Below, one piece after another: positions 45,006 through 52,667 of a stretch of 64,000 nt of DNA. The stretch spans positions 1 to 64,000 of the forward strand of contig NZ_FNHN01000012.1 of the NCBI RefSeq assembly GCF_900103525.1, read 5' to 3'. Below the pieces are notes generated by a model. The model did no database searches. It worked only from the letters and a program-made list of their open reading frames with translations, and was not told where the DNA came from. This DNA is from Bacillus sp. OK048. Its GTDB lineage: Bacteria; Bacillota; Bacilli; Bacillales; Cytobacillaceae. The number at the start of each line of letters is the position of its first letter. Within the stretch, counting starts at the first letter, position 1. Made by a program: the position numbers and the translations under genes.

Positions 45006-46348
45006 CAGACCTCGCCCTTTCTAAAAATTGCCATTTGGGTTGGATGGCCGTAGATTGGATGTTCTTCGCCAATCCCTTGAATGCTAACTTGGTAAGGATA
45101 GTTTTGCGCCCATGCTTCTACATGTTGAGCAAATTCCGCTCGTGTCCATTCAAAACGGTGATCGTCATGACGCATTGCTTCATCCATATCATAGAGGACA
45201 TTGTATTCCTGGTTTGGAGTTGTCACAATCAGCGACTTAGGTAGATAATCACCAAGAATGGTATCAACTATTTTAGGGAGCCGATCCTCGTCTATATGTT
45301 CAATCACTTCACACAAAATGATAATATCTTTATTTTGCAATCGGCTATCAAAATAAAATAACGATCCTGCAAGTGATTGTGGTTGAACATATCCCTCTTT
45401 ATCAATCACTTGTTCAAATCTTTCTATCGCTTTAATCCGGGATTTGTTCGAGGGCTCAATCGATAAAATTTCTTTGACACCTTCGGCAAAACCCAGCTGT
45501 ACAGACAGTCTTCCTTCTCCAGCACCCAGGTCGACAATCGTCTCCCTTTGCGGCAGTGTGCGAATAACGTTTAGGATTTCTTCATATCGCAGATCATTTA
45601 AGCGAGTTTTCGGGCTCTCTTCCCTGTTACGAATATAATGTTGCTTTTCATGGTATTTAGATTGAGAAATTAACGCATTAAATCGAAGGGCACGTTTGAC
45701 GATCATTTGCTTTAACGGATGAGTTTCTAGCCAGCCTTCTCCGTAGCGTTCTAGTTTCTCCACTTCTCTTTCATCTAAAAAATAGTGCTTATAGTTATCG
45801 ATAACAGGGATGAGAATAGAAACATGCTTTAATGCATTTTGGACACTTTGCCTGCCAGATATCGTGACAAAACGTGCTGAGCTTTTTTCACGAATGGCGC
45901 TTTCCCCACGCTCAATTTCTACTTTGTAACCCATAGGTTCAAACAAATCAGCAATCTCCTGGTCCTGCAAATCGGTAGAGACAGGACCAAAAGACAGTTC
46001 CATATCAAATGTGTGCTCTACCCATGGCAGATACGCTTCATCTGGTTTTCCATTTAACGCTGTTCCTAATGCCTTGCGGATGGTGGTGATAAACAAGCTG
46101 CTGACGGCGAACTCGCGATCGTTTATGTAGTGGGTTATATCAAATAAATCCGATGAATTTCGAACTAAATCAATTGGGTCTGGCTTCACATAAATGATAA
46201 ACTGAACCTCTTCTTTGTTAAAAATAGGATAAACGAGACGAACTTTAAAACCTTTCTCATCCCGCTCATATGGATTATTGGGGTTTTTGGCGATTAGATA
46301 AGAGACGACATCCGCACTGGACCCTCTAACGGTTAAAGATAGCTGCAT
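45005..46348 (-). CDS. hen1: RNA 3'-terminal ribose 2'-O-methyltransferase Hen1
   Basis: A 447-residue protein. The N-terminal half (1-250) is the bacterial Hen1 domain that stimulates Pnkp sealing. The C-terminal half is an SAM methyltransferase with motif I VDLGAGEGR (273-281) and the metal-binding residues diagnostic for Hen1: E347, E350, H351 (EVIEH) and H397 (DDHRF). It methylates the 2'-OH at the break before ligation so that a ribotoxin cannot cut the repaired site again. GGAG lies eight bases before ATG. The 237-base upstream region has a terminator and a 52-bp repeat, so the operon probably has its own promoter there. Confidence 0.95.
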   Translation of the reverse strand: MQLSLTVRGSSADVVSYLIAKNPNNPYERDEKGFKVRLVYPIFNKEEVQFIIYVKPDPIDLVRNSSDLFDITHYINDREFAVSSLFITTIRKALGTALNGKPDEAYLPWVEHTFDMELSFGPVSTDLQDQEIADLFEPMGYKVEIERGESAIREKSSARFVTISGRQSVQNALKHVSILIPVIDNYKHYFLDEREVEKLERYGEGWLETHPLKQMIVKRALRFNALISQSKYHEKQHYIRNREESPKTRLNDLRYEEILNVIRTLPQRETIVDLGAGEGRLSVQLGFAEGVKEILSIEPSNKSRIKAIERFEQVIDKEGYVQPQSLAGSLFYFDSRLQNKDIIILCEVIEHIDEDRLPKIVDTILGDYLPKSLIVTTPNQEYNVLYDMDEAMRHDDHRFEWTRAEFAQHVEAWAQNYPYQVSIQGIGEEHPIYGHPTQMAIFRKGEV

Positions 46349-46419
46349 TTTTTACACTCCACTTCTTCTGAAGTATTTTCCTCTTATATACCATAATTGC
46401 ACATAAATGGAAAATTTAA

Positions 46420-46451
46420 AAGGACATACCCGCTAGTTCAGTATGTCCTTA
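46420..46451 (-). terminator. Intrinsic terminator-like hairpin between Hen1 and the HTH gene
   Basis: AAGGACATAC / GTATGTCCTT, a perfect 10-bp stem with T/A-rich flanks on both sides; it separates the two transcripts. Confidence 0.7.
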
Positions 46452-46486
46452 ATAAAAGTGTAATTTTATTGTGGGTTGGATAGCGT

Positions 46487-46590
46487 GCATTGACCGAGAT
46501 GCCTTGTTATTTTTGGTTTCGGTCACTCTAGGCCTCCTGCATTGACCTAAACGCCTTTTTATTATCTACATCGGTCACTCCACAATTAAA
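46487..46590. repeat. 52-bp direct repeat (two units) with internal inverted repeats
   Basis: Unit starts GCATTGACC at 46487 and 46539. Each unit carries the inverted pair TGACC(GA)...(TC)GGTCA, so each could form a hairpin. The units differ at many positions. It overlaps the last codons of the HTH gene at its right end. Confidence 0.65.
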
Positions 46591-47629
46591 TCGTTCCAAT
46601 AAAATTCAATGATGCAATATCTTTTGAATCCACAGCACCATCTAAAATTTTCCTAACGTCATTCAATGTATCTTTCAAACTAACTTCTTCCCCTTTAATC
46701 CCAGTAAACTCTTCCGCAACATAAAATGGCTGTGTCAAATAGGCTTCTAATCGTTCTCCTCGATGAAAGGTCTCAATTTCTGAAGCAGGTATCCCGCCAA
46801 TTCCCTTCACATTTACGAGCGAACGTAATTCGCGATAGCGGCGTAATAGCTTTTGTGCTTTTTGTTGAATAGATAGATGATTTTGGTCTAGATGTGCGCC
46901 TTCCAACACAGAGGAAGTAGAATAAATTGGGTTTACCGCAGGATAACGATGTCTAGCAGAAAGATCCATATCAAACTGCCATAGTGTTTCAAGCGGACCG
47001 TATGGAAGGTCTTCATCCACAGATGCCCCTTTTAAGTCGAGCAGGAAGGTGGTAACTGTCTTGATATCAACATCATGTAATTTTTCTTGAAGTTCATAAA
47101 TTTCCCCCGTTAATACATGCGAACGGTCAGCAACAAAAATAATCTCTTTATTTTTTCCAAATACTAACATTTTTAAAAAAGCATTTTCAATCGTTTCAGC
47201 AATATATTCTACATCATCGGTTACCTCTTCAATTTCAGGGTGATTTCCTTCTGGTTTCAATAATACGGTTGCATACCCCTCTTTCTTAAACCGATAGAAT
47301 AATTCCGCTAGTACAACCAGCTGACCCATTCCTGGTCGAGCCACAAGCCCTATGGTTCCTCCCTTTACAACCGGCGCAAACAAATCTAATGTTTTAATTT
47401 TTGTTTCAATCATCTCCACATTCTCCCCTCTTAAAATCAGCTCATCAAGACTACATTGTGCTAATTCTGCTAATGCTACGATTGTACGAACTTCAGATCT
47501 GCCAACTGGAATTTTCCCCGTGCACAAATTTGATACGGTTGCAGGTCGTAAACCTACATCACGCGCAGCACTTGTCAGGTTTGGCACCCTTCTTCGCAAT
47601 AATGGAACGTTTAATCTGATATTTTCCAT
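46586..47629 (-). CDS. HTH protein fused to a degenerate F1-ATPase beta-subunit-like domain
   Basis: A 347-residue protein. Residues about 1-70 form a helix-turn-helix (SAARDVGLRPATVSNLCTGK, then EVRTIVALAELAQCSLDELI). From about 77 on it aligns by eye with ATP synthase subunit beta: IKTLDLFAPVVKGGTIGL matches IKVIDL..P..KGGK.GL, HRYPAVNPIYSTSSVLE matches GIYPAVDPLDSTSR, and LTQPFYVAEEFTG...VSLKDT matches LSQPFFVAEVFTG...VSLKDT. The Walker A GGAGVGKT is replaced by ARPGMGQL, losing the lysine, and the beta-barrel N-terminus is absent, so it is probably a non-hydrolysing relative. ATG 47629 follows AAGGAGG. Four operator-like repeats precede it, suggesting autoregulation. I know no described function. 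Confidence 0.85.
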   Translation of the reverse strand: MENIRLNVPLLRRRVPNLTSAARDVGLRPATVSNLCTGKIPVGRSEVRTIVALAELAQCSLDELILRGENVEMIETKIKTLDLFAPVVKGGTIGLVARPGMGQLVVLAELFYRFKKEGYATVLLKPEGNHPEIEEVTDDVEYIAETIENAFLKMLVFGKNKEIIFVADRSHVLTGEIYELQEKLHDVDIKTVTTFLLDLKGASVDEDLPYGPLETLWQFDMDLSARHRYPAVNPIYSTSSVLEGAHLDQNHLSIQQKAQKLLRRYRELRSLVNVKGIGGIPASEIETFHRGERLEAYLTQPFYVAEEFTGIKGEEVSLKDTLNDVRKILDGAVDSKDIASLNFIGTI

Positions 47630-47642
47630 TACTTCCACCTCC

Positions 47643-47724
47643 TTACTTTAAATAGTAATTTATCTTACTCTAAAACGCAACAAATAATTACGCTAAAGAG
47701 TAATTATTTTAATTCTAAACGTAA
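47643..47724. promoter_or_regulatory. Four operator-like iterons upstream of the HTH gene
   Basis: Imperfect palindromes TTACTTTAAATAGTAA (47643), TTACTCTAAAACGCAA (47665), TTACGCTAAAGAGTAA (47688) and a degenerate TAATTCTAAACGTAA (47710) follow each other at 22-23 bases, two helical turns. They cover the expected promoter and end 14 bases before the start codon, so a protein binding them would lie on one face of the DNA. The adjacent HTH protein is the obvious candidate. Confidence 0.7.
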
Positions 47725-47752
47725 AAAAAGCAAAGAAAAAAATCCTCTGCTT
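47723..47752 (-). terminator. Intrinsic terminator of the 112-aa membrane protein gene
   Basis: Minus-strand AAGCAGAG and CTTTGCTT arms (one G-T pair) followed by a T-run that abuts the iterons. Confidence 0.65.
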
Positions 47753-47766
47753 AATCTTTGTTTTAT

Positions 47767-48105
47767 TTAAATAAGGTAGTAAATACTTGTAACAATCCCT
47801 GCAATAAGCATATATCCTATTGCCACATAAAAGGAAGGAGTCGCTTTAAATCGCCTTTCAATCTTTTCTATTTTCGTCCAAACTTCCACTTGAAGGTCAT
47901 TATCTTCATTTCCACTTTGTAGTTTTGCATTAGCAAATTCTGATGCCATGCCACCAGATGAATTAAAAAACCTTACCAATACGACTGCAGCAAGCCCAGT
48001 CAAAAAGGACCAATCAAGAAACTGGTTATTAAAAAGTTTTGCTATCCCCCAATTCGCAAAAAGAATGAGACCTAATGTAATAACCGACCAAATAATTCTC
48101 CTCAT
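47767..48105 (-). CDS. Small membrane protein (112 aa)
   Basis: Two N-terminal spans (about 4-23 and 33-48), a polar middle part (VRFFNSSGGMASEFANAKL onward) and one C-terminal span (about 92-111). No family named with confidence. A GGGGG site lies four bases before ATG. It lies between the SUV3-like helicase and the HTH gene but has terminators on both sides, so a functional link is not shown. Confidence 0.7.
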   Translation of the reverse strand: MRRIIWSVITLGLILFANWGIAKLFNNQFLDWSFLTGLAAVVLVRFFNSSGGMASEFANAKLQSGNEDNDLQVEVWTKIEKIERRFKATPSFYVAIGYMLIAGIVTSIYYLI

Positions 48106-48195
48106 AGTACCCCCATTTATTTCTATATTCCTTTAGGAAAATTATATCTCATTTAACGTGAATTCTCTGTAAGAATTTCCTATTCTTTTTTTAAG

Positions 48196-48233
48196 AAAAA
48201 AAAAGGTTCAAATCATGAGTGATTTGAACCTTT
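48196..48233 (-). terminator. Intrinsic terminator of the SUV3-like helicase gene
   Basis: AAAGGTTCAAATC / GATTTGAACCTTT, a perfect 13-bp stem followed by a nine-T run on the minus strand. Confidence 0.92.
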
Positions 48234-48243
48234 ATTGGTACTT

Positions 48244-50817
48244 TTAGAAATCTTCTGCAAAGCGTCTTCTATATTTAGCATGATGACAGGCGTCACAAGT
48301 TGGAAACGAGTGATCCCAGGGAAGATTCTTTCCACAGTTTTTGCATTTCTTGACGAACTTTTTATTATCGGTTTTTAATTTATCCTGTACCTTGTCACTC
48401 ATTTCCTCACGTTGCCGCTCCCAATAAATCGCCTCGGTCCGTTCACCTAACCGATACAAAAAGAGTAAATGCAAACCTAGTGCCTTGTAAGCCAATTCGA
48501 GATCCTCTAAACTTCGTTCCTTGTAAGGAGGTTCCGGAAGTGGAGTGCCTTGGATAATCGCATACATCGTTTCTTCCCATTGCCTTGTTAAGGTAGATTC
48601 ATTTTTTGAAAAAGGAAGGTGTAAAAACCCATAAAGGTCCATTAAAGATAATCGGGCTTCAATTTCCGTACCTGCAATTAAATGATAAAGTGAGCGTTCT
48701 TCTGCGAGTGAGGCTTTCTTTGTTCCAGGTGGACTGTTAAACTTCCCCCAAAGCTCAAAGAACGTACCTAAATCACGGTAATAACGTTGGAAGCGTTCAA
48801 AAACAGAATTCGTTGGGGCAATCGCAAATGTATGAACAGGCTCATCCTCTTGATTTAGCAATCGCTTCATCATTCGAATATCCTTTGTGAAGGCAACCTT
48901 TCCAACATCATAAATCCCTTTCCTGCCTGCACGCCCAGCGATTTGTTTCACTTCCTGTGAAGTTAACAGCCGTCTTCTCGTTCCATCGAATTTCTCATTT
49001 TCTAAAAAAACAATCCGGCGAATTGGCAGATTTAAACCCATTCCAATCGCATCGGTTGCTACTACTACCTTTGTTTGTCCGCTGTTAAATTGTTCAATTT
49101 GCTTTTTTCTTGTTTCTGGCGGCATGCTGCCGTAAATCATACTGACAGAATGACCATCATTTTGCAGTCTAGAAGCCGTTTCAAGCACCCGTCTCCTTGA
49201 AAAACAAATTAATGCGTCCCCTTTTTTCACATGTTTAATATGAAATTCCTTCGATTCCACTTCGAGTGGGATCTCACGGCTGTACTCGTGGATTACGATA
49301 TTGGATTCACCTAACAGCTGCAATAGCATGGGCTTTGAATTTCGGCTGCCGATAATATGTACTTCACGTGCATTCGCTTTCGTGATTGCTTTATACCAGG
49401 AAAAGCCACGGTCTTTATCGGTGATCATTTGTGCCTCATCAATGACGACTACCTCATAGTTTTCTTTCTCATGAAACATTTCTACTGTACATGAGAAATG
49501 TTTGGCACCGAGAACAATTTTTTCTTCTTCCCCTGTTTTTAAAGAACATGGTGTTCCTTCCGCATTTAATTTATCATAAACCTCTAATGCTAATAATCTT
49601 AGAGGAGCTAGATATAAGCCGCTGTTTGCTTGCTTCATTTGCTCGAGTGCATGGTGTGTTTTCCCAGTATTCGTTTCACCAATATGAAGAACATAACGGA
49701 CGCGTCTCCCAAACGTTGGATTGTATTCCTGACCGAAAATATCCTCCATCATCCGCTCTTCTTCTTCTCTTTTTCGTTGTAATTCAGCTTCTTCTTCCGC
49801 CCTTTTTTGCTCTCTATTAGCAAAAACCTTTTTGAAAATTTTCTGATGGACGGAAAGGTCAAAAGGAATTTCAGCAATTTTCAATAAATCTGACAAGTAT
49901 TCCTCTTGAATATCTTCAATAAAATAGTCTTCCACTTCATAAAGGAGCTCCTGAATACTGCCCTTAATAAAAGACGGAGTCAGCTTTTCACTAAAAGTTT
50001 CCTGGAACTGCTCCTTTATCTCGAATGGAAGCTTCTCGACAACTTTTTGTGGAATCAGCTCTGACAGGTAATCAGAGATTAAGCTTTCATATACAAAAAA
50101 ATACGTTTGATACTCATACAAACTCCGGCCCCAATTCACCGTTTTGTGAATATCACCTGTTAATTCTTCAAAAAATGTTGCAACCGTAGTGTAGCAGGCT
50201 GGATTAAAATGTCCCTCATCGACCAATTTTTCTTCAAGTGCAAAGGTATCGACCGATTGAAATTTCACATTGTTCTTGAGGTCTGCTGCTAATTGAATGG
50301 CGGTAAAATGGCGAACATATAGAAAAAACTGGGCATAATCCTTTTCGAGCATATCACTCGCAGTTTCTTCAATGGTGTCACGAATATGTTGGCGTTCTTC
50401 TTTAAGCCGGGTTATTTCCTGTCTTTTTACAAAATCAGCTTTGGCCTGTTGATATCTTTGTTCCCATTCCTCCTCTTTGCCAGTAAATGTTTCTTTCGTC
50501 CATTCGCTTACATTAAATGGCTGATATTCTCTCATTTCGTCGCGAAAAAGTTTATTAATCAGCTTGCGGTCCACTCCTTGGACTTCAAACCCTTTTTCAT
50601 GTAAAAACTCTTTTTTTTCATTTTTCGAGACGTCATTCGTGACTTTATTTAACCAAACATTGATCCAAATTTGCTCGAGATAGTGACCACGGTCACGTAA
50701 ATATTCGCTAAAGGACGGCAAACTATCTTTTGTCTCTAAATAGTGGTTCATGTCTTCGATTACTTTATTCCTTGTGTGTTCAACAGCTTGAGGGTATACG
50801 GCGGTTAATTTATTCAT
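48244..50817 (-). CDS. SUV3-family DExH RNA helicase
   Basis: An 857-residue helicase. About 370 N-terminal residues have no recognised motif and end in a charged coiled coil (around 336-358, EEEAELQRKREEEERMME). The core follows: Walker A GETNTGKT (380-387), LAPLRLLALEVYDKLN (the SUV3 motif Ia pattern), DEAQ (460-463), GSRNSK, ATDAIGMGLNLPIRRIVF and QIAGRAGRKG. A four-cysteine cluster (CKNCGKNLP...CDACH) near the C-terminus should bind zinc. SUV3 unwinds RNA for exonucleolytic turnover in mitochondria; bacterial relatives are little studied. AGGAGG precedes ATG. Neighbouring Pnkp-Hen1 makes an RNA-processing context plausible. Confidence 0.88.
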   Translation of the reverse strand: MNKLTAVYPQAVEHTRNKVIEDMNHYLETKDSLPSFSEYLRDRGHYLEQIWINVWLNKVTNDVSKNEKKEFLHEKGFEVQGVDRKLINKLFRDEMREYQPFNVSEWTKETFTGKEEEWEQRYQQAKADFVKRQEITRLKEERQHIRDTIEETASDMLEKDYAQFFLYVRHFTAIQLAADLKNNVKFQSVDTFALEEKLVDEGHFNPACYTTVATFFEELTGDIHKTVNWGRSLYEYQTYFFVYESLISDYLSELIPQKVVEKLPFEIKEQFQETFSEKLTPSFIKGSIQELLYEVEDYFIEDIQEEYLSDLLKIAEIPFDLSVHQKIFKKVFANREQKRAEEEAELQRKREEEERMMEDIFGQEYNPTFGRRVRYVLHIGETNTGKTHHALEQMKQANSGLYLAPLRLLALEVYDKLNAEGTPCSLKTGEEEKIVLGAKHFSCTVEMFHEKENYEVVVIDEAQMITDKDRGFSWYKAITKANAREVHIIGSRNSKPMLLQLLGESNIVIHEYSREIPLEVESKEFHIKHVKKGDALICFSRRRVLETASRLQNDGHSVSMIYGSMPPETRKKQIEQFNSGQTKVVVATDAIGMGLNLPIRRIVFLENEKFDGTRRRLLTSQEVKQIAGRAGRKGIYDVGKVAFTKDIRMMKRLLNQEDEPVHTFAIAPTNSVFERFQRYYRDLGTFFELWGKFNSPPGTKKASLAEERSLYHLIAGTEIEARLSLMDLYGFLHLPFSKNESTLTRQWEETMYAIIQGTPLPEPPYKERSLEDLELAYKALGLHLLFLYRLGERTEAIYWERQREEMSDKVQDKLKTDNKKFVKKCKNCGKNLPWDHSFPTCDACHHAKYRRRFAEDF

Positions 50818-50863
50818 CTTCTTCCCTCCTTATCCAAAACTATTTAATTTAAGTATAACAAAA

Positions 50864-50893
50864 AACAAGAAACCGAACAAATATTCGGTCTCT
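50864..50893 (-). terminator. Intrinsic terminator of the YbxH-like gene
   Basis: AGA(G/A)ACCGAA / TTCGGT stem followed by TGTTTTTTG on the minus strand; it begins at the stop codon. Confidence 0.75.
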
Positions 50894-51086
50894 AGATTTG
50901 TTTCTGATTGCAGTACTCATTCACTAAATCCTCTATTTGATCCAGTCCAGGAAAATCCCCTGAAAACTCAAACTTGATTTCTTCAATGAAACGCTCTTTA
51001 TTATTATAAACATGAATAGCTCCGTTTTGGTGGCTGACACTGAATTCTGGTACAAACCGAAACCCGTTTCGTTCAATCGCTCCCAT
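50892..51086 (-). CDS. YbxH-like small protein (64 aa)
   Basis: A 64-residue soluble protein beginning MGAIERNGFRFVPEFSV and ending with the PGLDQIEDLVNEYCNQKQI helix, a pattern I associate with Bacillus YbxH. Function unknown. AAGGGGA precedes ATG. Monocistronic, upstream of the helicase gene on the same strand. Confidence 0.7.
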   Translation of the reverse strand: MGAIERNGFRFVPEFSVSHQNGAIHVYNNKERFIEEIKFEFSGDFPGLDQIEDLVNEYCNQKQI

Positions 51087-51345
51087 GATGAATCCCCTTT
51101 TTAAAAGTTTTTTTTAGTATTTACCATAAATCCATCGTTAACCTCAAAAAAGAGTCCCCATCTCATAATAAAATCAAACTTTATTTCGTTATACTAATGG
51201 TCGTCGTCACTTCGATTCTAACCTAAATTTACATGATAGTAGGGAAAATCATAATAAATCTTTACATAAAATCCATCAAAACTTAAAGAAAGGCTTTTAC
51301 AATATAACTGTAGCTCATTACTATACAGAAAGGAGAAAGATCAAA

Positions 51346-51480
51346 ATGTGGGAATATACTATTTATGTACCATTCAATGGAAAAAAATATCAAACCAAAG
51401 TAATTGCGAATAAAAACCAATCCGAAGAAGAAATTTACCAAATAGCAAAAGAACAAGTTCTGAAACAATGGGCAAATTAA
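51346..51480 (+). CDS. BA3454-like stress response small protein (44 aa)
   Basis: A 44-residue protein, MWEYTIYVPFNGKKYQTKV at the start and AKEQVLKQWAN at the end. The pattern (short beta hairpin, then helix ending KQW) matches small proteins annotated BA3454-family stress response protein in Bacillus. AAAGGAG lies before ATG. It is followed by the FkbM gene after 32 bases, so both may share a transcript. Family call from memory. Confidence 0.65.
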   Translation: MWEYTIYVPFNGKKYQTKVIANKNQSEEEIYQIAKEQVLKQWAN

Positions 51481-51512
51481 ACAATGTCGTAATTTGATTA
51501 GGGAGCTGAAAA

Positions 51513-52448
51513 ATGATCAAAAGAGCATTTGTGGGAAAGACTTTCTTTTTAAAAATGTGGGAAAATTACCCTAGGACGTGGAAGTTTTTCATTGATTTAG
51601 GGGTAATGCTTAAATACAAGACCTTGAATACTAGTAAAATTCCAAATAAAATTGTGCTTCCTTCCTCTAATGCGATTTTTATCAATTCAGAAGAAAATCG
51701 TGGTAGAGCGTTGTTGATCAGCAATGGTATGACTCAGAAGCGTTTGACAAGTTTTTGGACGAAAGCTGTGAATGATTATTCACCCGATTTGGTAATCGAT
51801 GTAGGCGTAAACTATGGAGAATGTATTTTCTCGACCAATTATCCAAACCACACAAAAATTTATGGAATCGAAGCGAATCGAGATTTGTTAACGTATATTC
51901 ATCAATCAAGAGAGGTTCACCCAAATAAAGCCCAAATGAAGATCTTAAATGTTTTTGCGTCAGATAAAGAAGAAGAAAAAACATTCTATGTTGATAAACA
52001 TTGGTCTGGTACATCTTCTGCAGCCTATCGTCCAGCACACGAAATGATAGAACAAACAAAAGTTAGTTCTGTTACGATTGATTCAATCATCGAAGAGAAT
52101 GTTATGAATAAAAATATATTATTTAAAATTGATGTTGAGGGATATGAAGCATTTGTTTTAAGAGGAATGGCTGAACTCATTCTGAAAAGTGGTTCTGCTT
52201 TAGGTTTTATTGAGTTTAATAGTGAGTATATGGTTAAATCCGGAGTAGATTTAAATGACTTTTTGCGCTTGTTACAACAAAATTTCTCCATTTACATCTA
52301 TTACAAAAATGAGCTTGTAAATGGAAGTCAATTCTCTCTCTCCGATTTACACAAACTATTTGGGTCAAATTATGTACATACAGATATGATATTGGTGAAA
52401 AATATAAAGAAGCAAATAGATATTTTCCAGCTTGCTTCAGCCTCATAG
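51513..52448 (+). CDS. FkbM family methyltransferase
   Basis: A 311-residue SAM-dependent methyltransferase. Motif I LVIDVGVNYGECIFSTNYP (about 93-111), the acidic IYGIEANRDLL and the FkbM core KIDVEGYEAFVLRGM (about 208-222) are all present. FkbM enzymes O-methylate sugars, polyketides or surface glycans. The first 65 residues are an extra, basic N-terminal part. GGGAG precedes ATG. No glycosyltransferases are near, so the acceptor is unknown. Confidence 0.9.
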   Translation: MIKRAFVGKTFFLKMWENYPRTWKFFIDLGVMLKYKTLNTSKIPNKIVLPSSNAIFINSEENRGRALLISNGMTQKRLTSFWTKAVNDYSPDLVIDVGVNYGECIFSTNYPNHTKIYGIEANRDLLTYIHQSREVHPNKAQMKILNVFASDKEEEKTFYVDKHWSGTSSAAYRPAHEMIEQTKVSSVTIDSIIEENVMNKNILFKIDVEGYEAFVLRGMAELILKSGSALGFIEFNSEYMVKSGVDLNDFLRLLQQNFSIYIYYKNELVNGSQFSLSDLHKLFGSNYVHTDMILVKNIKKQIDIFQLASAS

Positions 52449-52540
52449 TGTTAGAATGAGCACTGGTTATGGGTGCTTATTTTGGCTTTTATGGTCAGTG
52501 TGGTTATTTGCATAATAATTAAGAGACACGCACTCGGGAT

Positions 52541-52573
52541 AAAAAAAGCGTCTCCACTTATTGTAGAAACGCC
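52541..52573 (-). terminator. Intrinsic terminator of the VOC protein gene
   Basis: GCGTTTC / GAGACGC stem followed by a seven-T run on the minus strand. Confidence 0.75.
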
Positions 52574-52667
52574 ATGTTAGTAATGTTCTTTTTCCTTTTT
52601 GGTTTAAAAATTTTTACTTTTTAAAATGCTTTATTGTTTTTCTTGAAGTTTGCCGTCTCTTCGATAT

